64,000 nt of DNA from Novosphingobium ovatum (lineage in GTDB: Bacteria; Pseudomonadota; Alphaproteobacteria; Sphingomonadales; Sphingomonadaceae), in contig NZ_JAAAPO010000002.1 in assembly GCF_009909235.1 (NCBI RefSeq), forward strand, positions 558,001 through 622,000, given 5' to 3'. Below are positions 17,059 to 26,930 of this stretch, piece by piece. Within the stretch, counting starts at the first letter, position 1; every line of letters starts with the position of its first letter. The position numbers and the translations under genes were made by a program. Under the pieces are notes generated by a model, which was not told the DNA's origin, made no database searches, and was given only the letters and a program-made list of their open reading frames with translations.

Positions 17059-18329
17059 CAGGCCAGCAGGCCGAGCGGGTTTTCCACCAGCGTGCGGAAG
17101 GCGGCCATCAGTTGCGCGCCATCGGCGCCGTCGATCGCGCGGTGGTCAAAGCTGCCGGTGGCCGACATGACCGTGGCCACGCCGATCGAGCCATCTTCCA
17201 TGACCCAGGGACGCTTTTCGCCCGCGCCGATCGCCATGATCATCGCCTGAGGCGGGTTGATCACGGCCTCGAACTGCTTGATGCCCATCATGCCCATGTT
17301 CGACAGGCTGGCGGTGCCGCCCACATATTCGCTGGGGGCCAGCTTGCCGTCCTTGGCGCGCTTGGCCAGATCGCCCATCTCGGTGCTGATCTTCGACAGG
17401 CTCTTGCCCGCGGCATCGGTGATGATCGGGGTGATCAGGCCGCCCGGGATCGACACCGCGACCGACACATCGGCGCGGGTGTATTGGCGCAGATTGTCAC
17501 CGGCAAAGGCGACATTGCACTGCGGCACCGTCTCCAGCGCCACGCCCAGCGCCTTGATCAGCATGTCGTTGACCGACAGCTTGACATTGCGGGCGGCGAG
17601 CGAAGCGTTCAGCTCGCCACGCAGCTTGAGCAGCGCGTCGAGGCGCACGTCGACGGTCAGATAGATGTGCGGCACCTGCTGCTTGGATTCGGTCAGGCGG
17701 CGCGCGATGGTCTTGCGCATGCCCGAGAGCGGCAGATCCGAATGCGGGATGCCAAAATCGGGCAGAACCGAGGGCGCGGCAGGCACCGGGGCTGCGGCGA
17801 CGGACGCAGCAGCAACAGCGGCCACAGGCGCGGCGGCACCGGGCTTGGCGCTTTCCACGTCAGCCTTGACGATGCGGCCATTCGGGCCCGACCCGGCAAC
17901 CCCTGCCAGATCAACACCCTTTTGCGCGGCGATACGCTTGGCCAGCGGGCTGGCGATGACGCGGTCACCGGCGGCAGCCTTGGCCACAGGCGCGGGCGCG
18001 GCGGCAGGCGCAGCGGCGGCAACCGGCGCAGCAGCCTTGGGCGCGGCGGGGGCAGCGGCGGCGACGGGCGCGGCACTGGCGTCCTCGTCTTCACCGGCCA
18101 GTTGGGCGATGATGGTGCCGACGGCCACATTGTCCGTACCCTCGGCGACGTCGATCGAGACGATCACGCCTTCATCGACGGCTTCAAACTCCATGGTGGC
18201 CTTGTCGGTTTCGATCTCGGCCATGATATCGCCCGACGAGACGGTATCACCAACCTTGACCAGCCACTTGGCCAGCTTCCCCTGCTCCATGGTGGGCGAC
18301 AGCGCGGGCATCTTGATCGCGATCGGCAT
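17058..18329 (-). CDS. pdhC: Pyruvate dehydrogenase E2, dihydrolipoamide acetyltransferase
   Basis: 423 aa. Transfers the acetyl group from lipoyl-lysine to CoA and forms the core of the complex. One lipoyl domain lies at residues 1-80 with the modified lysine K43 in [10 protein letters not shown] long Ala/Pro linker follows, then a peripheral-subunit-binding domain at ~129-164 ([19 protein letters not shown]). The catalytic domain ends with DHRAIDG carrying the active-site His and Asp. The start [15 protein letters not shown] is the family standard. E1 subunits are not adjacent; they must be encoded elsewhere or fused. Confidence 0.95.
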   Translation of the reverse strand: MPIAIKMPALSPTMEQGKLAKWLVKVGDTVSSGDIMAEIETDKATMEFEAVDEGVIVSIDVAEGTDNVAVGTIIAQLAGEDEDASAAPVAAAAPAAPKAAAPVAAAAPAAAPAPVAKAAAGDRVIASPLAKRIAAQKGVDLAGVAGSGPNGRIVKADVESAKPGAAAPVAAVAAASVAAAPVPAAPSVLPDFGIPHSDLPLSGMRKTIARRLTESKQQVPHIYLTVDVRLDALLKLRGELNASLAARNVKLSVNDMLIKALGVALETVPQCNVAFAGDNLRQYTRADVSVAVSIPGGLITPIITDAAGKSLSKISTEMGDLAKRAKDGKLAPSEYVGGTASLSNMGMMGIKQFEAVINPPQAMIMAIGAGEKRPWVMEDGSIGVATVMSATGSFDHRAIDGADGAQLMAAFRTLVENPLGLLA

Positions 18330-18482
18330 GGGCGGTTTCGTGTCCTCTTACGACTATGGTGGAATCATCCGGCTTCTGGCCAAAATGCGCGCTCACGGCA
18401 AGACTATTGCGCGAAATACGTTTGTAGGTGATAGCGGACGCACACAATTTATAACGGCCGCGATGGCGGGTGGGGTCTGGGT

Positions 18483-18938
18483 ATGCGCGTATATCTGGTG
18501 ATCATGGACGAGACCGAGGAGGCGCGTGTAGCGCTGCGCTTTGCTGCGCGGCGCGCGGCAAAAACCAGCGGCGCGGTACATATCATCGCGCTGGTCCCGC
18601 GTCAGCCTTTTGTCGCGTTCGGCGGCATTCAGGCCACCATCGAGGAGGAAGCCCGCGACCGGGCCGAGGTGCTGGCCACAGCGGCTGCGGGCAATGTCCT
18701 GTCGGAAAGCGGCCATATGCCGGTTATTTCCGTGCGCGAAGGCGACGGGGTAAAGATCATTCGTGACTATCTGGCCGAACATCCAGAGGTCGCGGCGCTG
18801 GTGCTGGGCGCTGGCCAAGGAGGCACGCCGGGGCCATTGGTCAGCCACTTTGCCGGCGCCGGTCTGGGCGCATTGCCCTGCCCCCTGTTCATCATTCCGG
18901 GCAGCATGAGCGAGGCCGAGATCGACCGGCTGAGCTGA
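18483..18938 (+). CDS. Universal stress protein family (UspA-like)
   Basis: 151 aa single-domain protein of the UspA alpha/beta fold: MRVYLVIMDETEEARVAL at the start, a central VISVREGD strand, then ALVLGAGQGG and the terminal strand CPLFIIPGS. The G-x2-G-x9-G-S/T ATP-binding loop is partly present (GAGQGGTPGPLVS), so nucleotide binding is uncertain. It is divergent from pdhC with 153 bases between them and is followed by a terminator hairpin. Confidence 0.8.
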   Translation: MRVYLVIMDETEEARVALRFAARRAAKTSGAVHIIALVPRQPFVAFGGIQATIEEEARDRAEVLATAAAGNVLSESGHMPVISVREGDGVKIIRDYLAEHPEVAALVLGAGQGGTPGPLVSHFAGAGLGALPCPLFIIPGSMSEAEIDRLS

Positions 18939-18945
18939 TGTGGCA

Positions 18946-18969
18946 AGGGCGGGAGAATCCCCCCGCCCT
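18946..18969. terminator. Terminator between usp and rnr
   Basis: AGGGCGGG (18946-18953) and CCCGCCCT (18962-18969) form a perfect 8-bp stem with an 8-base loop. It sits in the 38-base gap between two converging genes, so it can serve both. Confidence 0.6.
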
Positions 18970-18976
18970 GCCCGTA

Positions 18977-21316
18977 TCAGCGCTTGCGCCCCTGATGGCG
19001 AATATTCGCAGGGCGACCACGTTTACCCACCAGATGAGCACCCCGGCGCTTCATCCCCGGCCCACCAGACGGCGGCGGCGCGCCCCGAGTCTCGATCCGG
19101 CCATCGCTGTCCTCAGGCTCAAACTTCAACGCGCCGGTCAGGGCATTTGCCTCGGCCAGACGCAGGCGGATGATGTCACCGATACAGAAACGCGTGCCGG
19201 TGCGCTCGCCCTCCAGCGCCTGCGCCTTCTCGTCATGGAAAAAGCGTTCATCACCCAGCACCGACACCGGCACCAAACCATCGCCGCCAAGGCCAATGAT
19301 CGTGGCAAACAGACCAAAGCGCTGAACGCCGGTGATGCGGCAATCGAACACCTCACCCACGCGGGTCGACAGCCACGCCGCGACATAGCGGTCGATCGTC
19401 TCGCGCTCGGCCTCCATCGCGCGGCGTTCGGTGCCGCTGATCGCGTCGCAAATGCGGGCCAGATCGGCCCGGTCACGCGGGGCAAGGCCGGATGTCTCGG
19501 GCATGTCGCCCTGCGGCGCGGGCTGCTCCAGACCATAGCCATCGACCAGCGCGCGATGCACCAACAGGTCGGAATAGCGGCGGATCGGGCTGGTGAAATG
19601 GGCGTATGACCCCAGCGCCAGACCGAAATGCCCGGCATTCTTGGGCCCGTAATAGGCCTGCGTCTGGCTGCGCAGCACCGATTCCATGATCAGCGCCTTT
19701 TCCGTCTCATCCGCAACATCCTTCAACATGCGGTTGAACAGGCCCGGCGTGATCACCTGACCCAGCGCCAGCTTGCGTTCAAACGTGGCCAGATAATCGC
19801 GCAGCGCCAACAGCTTTTCCCGGCTGGGTGGCTCGTGGATGCGATAGACCACCGGCTGCACCTTGGCCTCCAGAGCCTTTGCCGCCGCGACATTGGCCGC
19901 GATCATGAAGTCCTCGACCACGCGGTGGGCGTCCAGCCGCTCGCGCATGGCGATGCTGGCGATGCGGCCCTTGTCGTCCAGCATGACGCGGCGTTCGGGG
20001 ATGTCCAGTTCCAGCGGGTCGCGGCGCAGACGGGCCGCGGCCAATGCCTTCCACGCGTCCCACAGATGCAGCAGATGCGGCTCGGCGCGCTCTTCATCGA
20101 CGCGGGCCTGCGCCTCCTCATAGGGGATGACTTCGGCGATGCGGACGATGGCGCGGGTAAAGCGCCAATCGGTGATCCGCCCATCGGCGGCGATGTTCAT
20201 GTGGCAGGCTATCGCCGCACGCGGCGCCCCAGCCTTGAGCGAACAGACATCGGCCGAGAGCACCTCTGGCAACATCGGCACCACGCGGTCGGGGAAATAG
20301 ACGGAATTGCCACGCTTGCGCGCCTCGCGGTCCAGCGGGCTGCCGGGGCGGACATAGAACGAGACGTCCGCAATCGCCACCAGCGCCCGCCAGCCGCCCT
20401 GCCCGTCAGGTTCGGCCCAGATCGCGTCATCATGGTCGCGCGCATCGGCCGGGTCGATGGCGACGATCGGCAAATGGGTCAGATCCTCGCGGCGGTCATG
20501 GCTCAACGGTTCGCGCGCGGCGTCCTGCGCATCGTCCAGAACCTCGCCGGTAAAGACATGGGGGATGCCGTGCTTGGCAATGGCGATCAGGCTGAAACTG
20601 CGCGGCGCCAGCGGATCGCCCAACACCGCCGTCACCCGCACGCCCGACTTGGGGCTGCGGCCGGCGGGTTCTGCCATGACCAATTGGCCTTCCTCGGCCC
20701 CGCCCAGATCGCTGATCGGCTGCGCATGTCGTTCACGCTTGTCGACCGGGGCCAGCCAGCCCTTGCCGGTGCCGTCCAGTTCGACAATGCCCATCACCTG
20801 TTCGGCGGCATTGGGCATCTTTTTCATCGGATGGGCCAGCCAGCCCTTGCCCGTGCCCTCGCCGCCGACTTCCTCGGTGCGGGCCAGAATGCGGTCGCCC
20901 GGCTTTAGCGCGCCCACGCCCTTCATCGCCGGGCCCTTCTTTGGCCCGCGCGGCTCAATCACCCGCAGGCGGGGAGGGGCGATGGGTTCATCCGGTTCCC
21001 ACTTGTCGGGGATGGCGATGGGCTGGCCGTCCTCGATCTCGATCACGCGCAGCACGGTCACCTTGGGCACGCCACCCATGCGGTGATAGGCGGTGCGCTT
21101 GCCATCGATCAGCCCTTCGTTGGCCATGTCCTTCAACACGGCCTTGAGCTGGATCTTCTCATGCCCCTTCAGGCCGAACGCCTTGGCGATCTCGCGCTTG
21201 CCCACCTCGCCCTCGGCATTGGCGATCAGGTCCAGGATCTGTTGCGGTGTGGGCAGGCCCGGCTCATGGCGCGGCGCGCGCGTGGGGGTCTTGCTGCGGG
21301 GTTTGCGATCATTCAT
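18977..21316 (-). CDS. rnr: Ribonuclease R
   Basis: 779 aa 3'-to-5' exoribonuclease that degrades structured RNA. An N-terminal winged helix (QQILDLIANAEGEVGKREI) is followed by cold-shock-like domains. The RNB catalytic domain carries the aspartate cluster in DPADARDHDDAIW. A C-terminal S1 domain begins around GEVFDCRITGVQRFGLF. A basic tail (KRRGAHLVGKRGRP) helps bind RNA. I place the start at ATG 21316 (MNDRKPR); the frame is open to 21337. Length is close to the family norm. Confidence 0.95.
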   Translation of the reverse strand: MNDRKPRSKTPTRAPRHEPGLPTPQQILDLIANAEGEVGKREIAKAFGLKGHEKIQLKAVLKDMANEGLIDGKRTAYHRMGGVPKVTVLRVIEIEDGQPIAIPDKWEPDEPIAPPRLRVIEPRGPKKGPAMKGVGALKPGDRILARTEEVGGEGTGKGWLAHPMKKMPNAAEQVMGIVELDGTGKGWLAPVDKRERHAQPISDLGGAEEGQLVMAEPAGRSPKSGVRVTAVLGDPLAPRSFSLIAIAKHGIPHVFTGEVLDDAQDAAREPLSHDRREDLTHLPIVAIDPADARDHDDAIWAEPDGQGGWRALVAIADVSFYVRPGSPLDREARKRGNSVYFPDRVVPMLPEVLSADVCSLKAGAPRAAIACHMNIAADGRITDWRFTRAIVRIAEVIPYEEAQARVDEERAEPHLLHLWDAWKALAAARLRRDPLELDIPERRVMLDDKGRIASIAMRERLDAHRVVEDFMIAANVAAAKALEAKVQPVVYRIHEPPSREKLLALRDYLATFERKLALGQVITPGLFNRMLKDVADETEKALIMESVLRSQTQAYYGPKNAGHFGLALGSYAHFTSPIRRYSDLLVHRALVDGYGLEQPAPQGDMPETSGLAPRDRADLARICDAISGTERRAMEAERETIDRYVAAWLSTRVGEVFDCRITGVQRFGLFATIIGLGGDGLVPVSVLGDERFFHDEKAQALEGERTGTRFCIGDIIRLRLAEANALTGALKFEPEDSDGRIETRGAPPPSGGPGMKRRGAHLVGKRGRPANIRHQGRKR

Positions 21317-21361
21317 GCGCCCCGCCATAGAGCGCATCGCCCCATAGCGCCAGTGCGGGTT

Positions 21362-21805
21362 TTAGCGCAAACCTTCCAGCCACAGTGTGCGGCGGATCGT
21401 TTCGTCCACCATGCAGCCGCCATATTCGATGGCCTCCAGCGAGCCGCCCTCGGCCTCCTTGGACTGGGCCAGACAATGTTTGTCACGCGCGGCGATCCAT
21501 GCGCGCTGGGCGCGGCGCAGCGCCGGTTGGCGGGCGGAGCCGACGCGCTGGAATACCACCCGCCACGCGGCGTTCAACCGCGCGTCCTGCACCTTCATCT
21601 CGGCCGAGAGGCATTCGTTATGGGTGATCGTGCTCAGATCCGCCCGCCCGATGCAGCGGACAAAGGCGGGGGTATAGCGCGCCTCGATCGCGCGGTTGGG
21701 CGGCGGCGCGGGATCGGCCAGCGACAGGATCGGGCCAAAGCCATAGGGCGGCAGGGCGGGCGCTGCCGCCGCCCCGCCCGCCAGCAGAACCAGCGCCGCC
21801 CACAT
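21362..21805 (-). CDS. Secreted LprI/DUF1311-like protein
   Basis: 147 aa with an N-terminal signal sequence (MWAALVLLAGGAAAAPA). The mature part has the cysteine-rich pattern of the LprI lysozyme-inhibitor-like domain: C-x-E-M then DARLNAAWRVV, LRRAQRAWIAARDKHC, and C-MVDETIRRTLWL. Such proteins sit in the periplasm or envelope; in mycobacteria LprI inhibits lysozyme. The ATG shares one base with the proS stop, so it is translated from the proS transcript. Function here is unproven. Confidence 0.75.
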   Translation of the reverse strand: MWAALVLLAGGAAAAPALPPYGFGPILSLADPAPPPNRAIEARYTPAFVRCIGRADLSTITHNECLSAEMKVQDARLNAAWRVVFQRVGSARQPALRRAQRAWIAARDKHCLAQSKEAEGGSLEAIEYGGCMVDETIRRTLWLEGLR

Positions 21806-23370
21806 CAGTAGGACCGCGCCACGTAGATCCGTTCAACCGCCGGTTCGCCGGTAAAGGGACAGGTCCCCTCGGCAGGCGCCGCGTCCATCGCGGTGTTGCG
21901 GATGGTCAGCTTCAACGCCTTCAACTGCTCAACCACTTTCTCAAGTGCCGCGCCGGTCGGGCGGGCCCAATTCAGCTCGACCCAGCCGGGATAGCGGTTC
22001 TTGTCGTCAAAGAATTCAGCCACTTGCGCCAAAGTCGTTAGCCCACGCGTGATGTTGGCGTCGCGCCGCTCGGTCGCCTGCGCGTGCAGGCTGCGCTGGA
22101 TGTCCTCCAGCGTGGCGGCGGCGGCGGCGATGAAATCTTCCCGCGACTGGGCGACAAAGTTGGTCTTGGCATCCTCACGCCAGATCTGGTCGCGGCGCAG
22201 CACGCTGACCATGCCGCCGGCCGCATCGCGCCCGCCGATTTCCAGAATGATCGGCGCGCCCTTCTTCACCCAGGCCCAGCGCTTTTGCGTCGCCTTGCCG
22301 GGGCGCTTGTCCAGCAGCACGCGGACCGGTTCGCCCAGCGCCTGTTGCCCGATCAGCGCGCGGCGGATCTCCTCGCAATAGGCCAACAGCGCCTCGTCGC
22401 CCTCATCCTCGCGCAGCATGGGCAGGATGATGATCTGATGCGGCGCGATGGCCGGCGGCACGCGCAACCCATCGTCATCGCCATGCGTCATGATCACGCC
22501 ACCGATCATGCGGGTCGACACACCCCACGAAGTGGTGTGGGCCAGCGCCTGCTGACCTTCCTTGTCCTGATAGCGGATGCCCGCCGCCTCGGCAAAGCCG
22601 GTGCCAAGGTAATGCGAGGTGCCCGCCTGCAACGCCTTGCCATCCTGCATCATCGCCTCGATGCTATAGGTGGCCACAGCACCGGGAAAGCGCTCGTTCT
22701 CGGGCTTTTCACCGGCGATCACCGGCATGGCCAGCACGTTTTCGGCAAAGTCGCGGTACATTTCCAGCGCGCGCAGCGTTTCGGTCATCGCGTCATCGCG
22801 GTCGGCATGGGCGGTATGGCCCTCCTGCCACAGGAATTCGCTGGTGCGCAGGAACATGCGGGTGCGCATTTCCCAGCGCACAACGTTGGCCCACTGGTTC
22901 ACCATCAACGGCAGGTCGCGCCACGACTGCACCCAGCGCGCCATGGCCGCGCCGATCACCGTCTCGCTGGTGGGGCGCACGATCAACGGCTCCTCCAGCT
23001 TGGCCTCGGGATCGGGGATCAGCCCGCCCTTGCCATCGGCGATCAGGCGGTGGTGGGTGACAACCGCCATTTCCTTGGCAAAACCGTCCACATGGTCGGC
23101 TTCCTTGCTGAAATAGGACAGCGGGATGAACAGCGGGAAATAGCAATTGTCGACGCCCGCGTCCTTGATCCGGGCGTCCATGATCTTTTGAATGCGTTCC
23201 CAGATGCCATAGCCCCACGGCTTGATCACCATGCAGCCGCGCACGCCGCTTTCCTCGGCCATCTCGCCTTCGGAGATGACCTGCTGATACCATTGCGCGA
23301 AATCCTCCTCGCGCTTGATGGTCAGGGCGTGGCGGATCTTGGGGGTCGAGCCTTGAGTCTTCTGGTTCAT
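21805..23370 (-). CDS. proS: Prolyl-tRNA synthetase, archaeal/eukaryotic-like short form
   Basis: 521 aa class II synthetase that charges tRNA-Pro. Class II motif 2 is seen in FLWQEGHTAH and motif 3 in HTTSWGVSTRMIGGVIMTHGD. The anticodon-binding domain follows (VRVLLDKRPGKATQKRWAW). There is no editing insertion between motifs 2 and 3, and the C-terminus ends in a zinc-domain-like Cys pattern (GTCPFTGEPA) with a final Tyr. This is the ProS type 3 architecture used by many alphaproteobacteria. Confidence 0.95.
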   Translation of the reverse strand: MNQKTQGSTPKIRHALTIKREEDFAQWYQQVISEGEMAEESGVRGCMVIKPWGYGIWERIQKIMDARIKDAGVDNCYFPLFIPLSYFSKEADHVDGFAKEMAVVTHHRLIADGKGGLIPDPEAKLEEPLIVRPTSETVIGAAMARWVQSWRDLPLMVNQWANVVRWEMRTRMFLRTSEFLWQEGHTAHADRDDAMTETLRALEMYRDFAENVLAMPVIAGEKPENERFPGAVATYSIEAMMQDGKALQAGTSHYLGTGFAEAAGIRYQDKEGQQALAHTTSWGVSTRMIGGVIMTHGDDDGLRVPPAIAPHQIIILPMLREDEGDEALLAYCEEIRRALIGQQALGEPVRVLLDKRPGKATQKRWAWVKKGAPIILEIGGRDAAGGMVSVLRRDQIWREDAKTNFVAQSREDFIAAAAATLEDIQRSLHAQATERRDANITRGLTTLAQVAEFFDDKNRYPGWVELNWARPTGAALEKVVEQLKALKLTIRNTAMDAAPAEGTCPFTGEPAVERIYVARSY

Positions 23371-23439
23371 GGGGCGCAGCGTTAGCGCCGCGCGCGCGGC
23401 TTTTCAAACCCCACCGCGCCAAAAAACCGCAAAAGAAAA

Positions 23440-23473
23440 GGCGGGCGTGTCCAGTCCACGACACACCCGCCCG
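23440..23473 (-). terminator. Terminator after phaR
   Basis: GGCGGG-CGTGT pairs with ACACA-CCCGCC (one bulge/mismatch) around a ~12-base loop, 18 bases past the phaR stop. On the minus strand it is followed by TTTTCTTTTG, so a factor-independent terminator is likely. Confidence 0.7.
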
Positions 23474-23491
23474 TTCAATGGGGTTCAGCGG

Positions 23492-24070
23492 TTACTTGAC
23501 CAGCTGATCCAGCTTTTTCTGCATTTCGGCCATCTGCGCGCGCAAGGCGTTCAGATCGTCCTTGGGCGCCTCGGCGGTGGGGGCGGCATCGGCCGGGTTG
23601 TCCATACCCTTGGCCACGCCCTCTGCGCCGGGCATAAAGGCGGCCGCCGCCGCCTGGAACATGGCGATGTTCTGCTGGGCCAGACGGGCCAGCGGATTGG
23701 TCTCCATGCTGTCCTCGAACGCTTTGCGCAGCTTCATCTGGTTGGCGCGGAACTGGTCCATGCTCGCCTCCAGATAATGCGGGACCAGCGACTGCATCTG
23801 ATTGCCATACATGCCGATCAACTGGCGCAGGAAATTGACCGGCAGCATCTGCTCGCCGCTGGCTTCCTCTTCCATGATGATCTGGGTCAGGATCTGATGG
23901 GTGATGTCATTGCCCGATTTGGCATCCAGCACCCGGAAATCGATCCCCTCGCGCGTCATCTTGGCCAGATGGTCCAGCGTGATATAGCTGGACGACTGGG
24001 TGTTATAAAGCCGCCTGTTGGCGTACTTTTTGATGATGACGGTATTGTCCTTGGCACCCGCTTCGGTCAT
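23492..24070 (-). CDS. phaR: Polyhydroxyalkanoate synthesis regulator PhaR
   Basis: 192 aa. The N-terminal PHB/PHA accumulation regulator domain begins with KKYANRRLYNT and is followed by the ILTQIIMEEE segment that defines the family. The C-terminal third is a helix rich in Met/Gln and Ala ending in a short coiled coil (LNALRAQMAEMQKKLDQLV). PhaR represses phasin and PHA genes and is released when it binds PHA granules. The start at ATG 24070 is fixed by AGGAGAGG just upstream; the frame extends to 24193 without support. No pha genes lie in the window. Confidence 0.9.
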   Translation of the reverse strand: MTEAGAKDNTVIIKKYANRRLYNTQSSSYITLDHLAKMTREGIDFRVLDAKSGNDITHQILTQIIMEEEASGEQMLPVNFLRQLIGMYGNQMQSLVPHYLEASMDQFRANQMKLRKAFEDSMETNPLARLAQQNIAMFQAAAAAFMPGAEGVAKGMDNPADAAPTAEAPKDDLNALRAQMAEMQKKLDQLVK

Positions 24071-24164
24071 AGGCCCTCTCCTCCTTGCGACACAAAGCGC
24101 AGCGTAACACTGTATAGTGGTGCAGCGCAACACAATGCTGCGCAGCGATATCGCACTGAAGCCC

Positions 24165-25244
24165 CTACAAAAGTCGCAAAAACCGCCGACCAAGCAAGGT
24201 CAGCAGCTCATATTGCGACAGGCCCGATTGCGCCGCCGCCAAGGGCAGATGGTAATCCAGCGTCAGCCAGTCGCCTTCGCGCAAGGCGGACGCAGCATCC
24301 AGCGCGACAATCGTCAGGTCCATGCTGACCCGGCCCAGCACCGGCAGCGCGGCCCCGGCCGCATCGCGCAGCACGCCCCGCCCCGACCAACAGCGCAAAA
24401 ACCCATCGGCATAGCCCAGCGCCACCACCCCCACGCGCATCGCATGCGGCGCGACAAAGGTAGCGTTATAACCCAGAGCGTCGCCTGCCGCGACATCGCG
24501 CACCTGCAACAGCGCCGCCTGCGGGCGCAGCACCTGCGCGATATGGGGGGCCAGTTCGGGCCGGGCGATCCCGCCATACAACCCCAGACCGGGCCGCGTC
24601 AGATCGCCCAGATAATCACCGCCCAGCGCGATCCCCGCGCTATTGGCCAGACTGGCGCGGCGGTGGGCGATCACGCCGCGCGCCGCCTGCCAGCGCGCCA
24701 GTTGCGCCCCGTTCTGCGCCACATCCTCATCGGCTGATGCCAGATGCGAGAGCAGCAGGTCCACCTCCAGCGCGGCGATCGCCGGGTCGGCCCAATCGCC
24801 GCGCGGCACGCCCAGCCGGGTCATCCCGCTGTCCACCATCAGATGGCATCGCCCGCCGCCCGCATCGCGCCACACCCGCGCCTGCGCCACCGAGTTGATC
24901 ACCGGCACCACGCCTGTGGCCATGGCCCACGCCGCCTCTGCCGGGTTCAGCACGCCATGCAGCACGGCAATCCCGCCGGCCGGGACATGCGGCAACAGTT
25001 CGGCCGCCTCGGCCCAGTGGGCAACGAAAAAGTCGCGGCACCCGGCGCCATGCAGCGCCCGCGCCACCCCCACCGCGCCCAGGCCATAGGCATTCGCCTT
25101 GACCGCCGCGCCCGCCGCCGCCCGATCCGCGCTCCCGCCCGACAAGGCGTTGAGCGCGCGCCAATTGCCCACCAGCGCATCGCGGTTGATGTCCAGCCGC
25201 AGCGTGGCGGGCGGCAGATCGGGCAGTTTGGCTTCAGGCATCAT
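24165..25244 (-). CDS. alr: Alanine racemase
   Basis: 359 aa PLP enzyme that makes D-alanine for peptidoglycan. The PLP lysine is K49 in AVKANAYGLGA. The substrate/PLP-binding segments HLASADED and GYNATFVAP, which brings the second-base tyrosine region near the C-terminus, are present. The last strand (LGYADGF) is also typical. The start MMPEAKLPD overlaps the end of the transporter gene by 11 bases; either ATG (25244 or 25241) is possible. Confidence 0.92.
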   Translation of the reverse strand: MMPEAKLPDLPPATLRLDINRDALVGNWRALNALSGGSADRAAAGAAVKANAYGLGAVGVARALHGAGCRDFFVAHWAEAAELLPHVPAGGIAVLHGVLNPAEAAWAMATGVVPVINSVAQARVWRDAGGGRCHLMVDSGMTRLGVPRGDWADPAIAALEVDLLLSHLASADEDVAQNGAQLARWQAARGVIAHRRASLANSAGIALGGDYLGDLTRPGLGLYGGIARPELAPHIAQVLRPQAALLQVRDVAAGDALGYNATFVAPHAMRVGVVALGYADGFLRCWSGRGVLRDAAGAALPVLGRVSMDLTIVALDAASALREGDWLTLDYHLPLAAAQSGLSQYELLTLLGRRFLRLL

Positions 25245-26859
25245 CAAATTCGCGCGGTTTGCCCCATTGCAGTCCCCACAAAGCCACCGCCAGCGCCAGC
25301 GCCACCACACCCCATGTGTACCACAATCCGGCAAACGGATCACCATGGCGCGCAACGATATAGCTGGCGATCAGCGGCAGAAATCCGCCGAAATAGCCGG
25401 TGCCGATGTGATAGGGGATGCTCATCGAGGAATAGCGGATCCGCGCCGGGAACATTTCCGACAACAGCGCCGCCAACGGCCCATAGGCCATGCCCGCCAG
25501 CCCGACCAGCACCATCACCAGCAGCACGATGACCGCTGCCTGCCCCAGCGTGGGATGCACCTTGGCAAAGTCATATCCGGCCTGCTCGGTCAGCAGCTTT
25601 TGCAGCATCTTGACCCGCGCCGCCTTGTCCCCGAACGGATAGGCGTCCAGATGCACCACATCGCCGCCAACGGTCATGCCCAATGCGGGCGCGTCATGGC
25701 GGGTATAGCTGACGCCCAACGCCGTCAGGTCCGACAACAGCTTGCCGCAATCAGCCTTCTGCTCGGTCTCAAAGGGGTTATAGCTGCACCCCGGCCCGGC
25801 GACCACCACCGGCGAACGGCGCGCCGCCTCGGCCAGCCCCGGATTGGCCACCGCCGCAATGCCCCAGAACACCGGGAACAGGATCGCCAGCGTCAGGATA
25901 TAGCCCAGCACGATCGGCAGCTTGCGCCCGACCCGGTCCGACCACCAGCCCATCAGCACATAAAAGCCCACGCCCAACAGCGCCGCCGCGCCAATGATCA
26001 ATTCGGCCGCGGTATCGTCCATCCGCATCGGCCCTTTGAGGAACGAGAGCGCCGAGAACATCGAGGTGTACCAGATCACCGTCATCCCCGCCGCCACGCC
26101 AAACAGCGCGACCACGATCCGCTTTTTGTTGCCGGGATAGGTAAAGCTTTCGACAAAGGGATTGCCGGCCAGTTCGCCCTCTTCCTGCATGGCGCGGAAC
26201 ACCGGGCTTTCCGACAGCTTCATCCGCATCCACAGCGACACCCCCAGCAGCACCAGCGAGAGCACAAACGGCACGCGCCACGCCCAGGCCGCCCAGACAT
26301 CGGCGGCAAACAGCGTCTTGCAGCCCAGCACCACCAGCAGCGAAAGGATGAACCCGCCCACAACGCTGGCCTGAATGAAGCTGGTGAAGAAGCCGCGCCG
26401 GTCCGGGGCGGAATGTTCCGAGACATAGATCGCCGCGCCGCCATATTCGCCGCCCAGCGCCAAACCCTGCAACACCCGCAGGCCCAGCACCAGCAGCGGC
26501 GCGGCAATGCCGATATCCTTGGCCGAGGGGATCAGCCCGACCCCGGCCGTCGCGATGCCCATCAGCACCACAGTCACCAGAAACGTATATTTGCGTCCCA
26601 ACCGGTCGCCCAGAAAGCCGAACAATACCGCACCCAACGGGCGAAAGCCAAAGCCCACCGCAAAACCGGCCCACACCAGCAACAGTTCCAGCGTCTCGTT
26701 CCCGGACGGGAAAAAGGTTTTGCCGATGATCCCGGCCAACGTCCCATAGATGAAAAAGTCGTACCATTCGAAAATGGTGCCTGCCGAACTGGCGCCAATC
26801 ACCAGCTTGATATCGGTAGCGGACGGTTGAACGTCCGGATGACGTGCCGGTTCGGTCAT
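25234..26859 (-). CDS. MFS transporter, metabolite:H+ symporter (MHS) family, with a large periplasmic insert
   Basis: 541 aa with 12 predicted membrane helices. Family signs are FEWYDFFIYGTLA in helix 1, the loop motif GDRLGRK between helices 2 and 3, and GGEYGGAAIYVSEH in helix 5. MHS members carry organic acids, shikimate, proline/betaine or citrate with protons. Between two late helices there is an unusual ~110-residue hydrophilic stretch (ARRSPVVVAGPGCSYNP through GYDFAKVHPTLGQ) with two cysteines. Start ATG 26859 follows GGGGGAG. It overlaps alr at its 3' end; whether the two are functionally linked is unclear. Substrate unknown. Confidence 0.85.
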   Translation of the reverse strand: MTEPARHPDVQPSATDIKLVIGASSAGTIFEWYDFFIYGTLAGIIGKTFFPSGNETLELLLVWAGFAVGFGFRPLGAVLFGFLGDRLGRKYTFLVTVVLMGIATAGVGLIPSAKDIGIAAPLLVLGLRVLQGLALGGEYGGAAIYVSEHSAPDRRGFFTSFIQASVVGGFILSLLVVLGCKTLFAADVWAAWAWRVPFVLSLVLLGVSLWMRMKLSESPVFRAMQEEGELAGNPFVESFTYPGNKKRIVVALFGVAAGMTVIWYTSMFSALSFLKGPMRMDDTAAELIIGAAALLGVGFYVLMGWWSDRVGRKLPIVLGYILTLAILFPVFWGIAAVANPGLAEAARRSPVVVAGPGCSYNPFETEQKADCGKLLSDLTALGVSYTRHDAPALGMTVGGDVVHLDAYPFGDKAARVKMLQKLLTEQAGYDFAKVHPTLGQAAVIVLLVMVLVGLAGMAYGPLAALLSEMFPARIRYSSMSIPYHIGTGYFGGFLPLIASYIVARHGDPFAGLWYTWGVVALALAVALWGLQWGKPREFDDA

Positions 26860-26930
26860 GTTGCGCGTATCTCCCCCTCGCCCAAGGCACCTATTCCGCG
26901 TCAGCGCGATGCGGCATGATTTGCCCCGCC

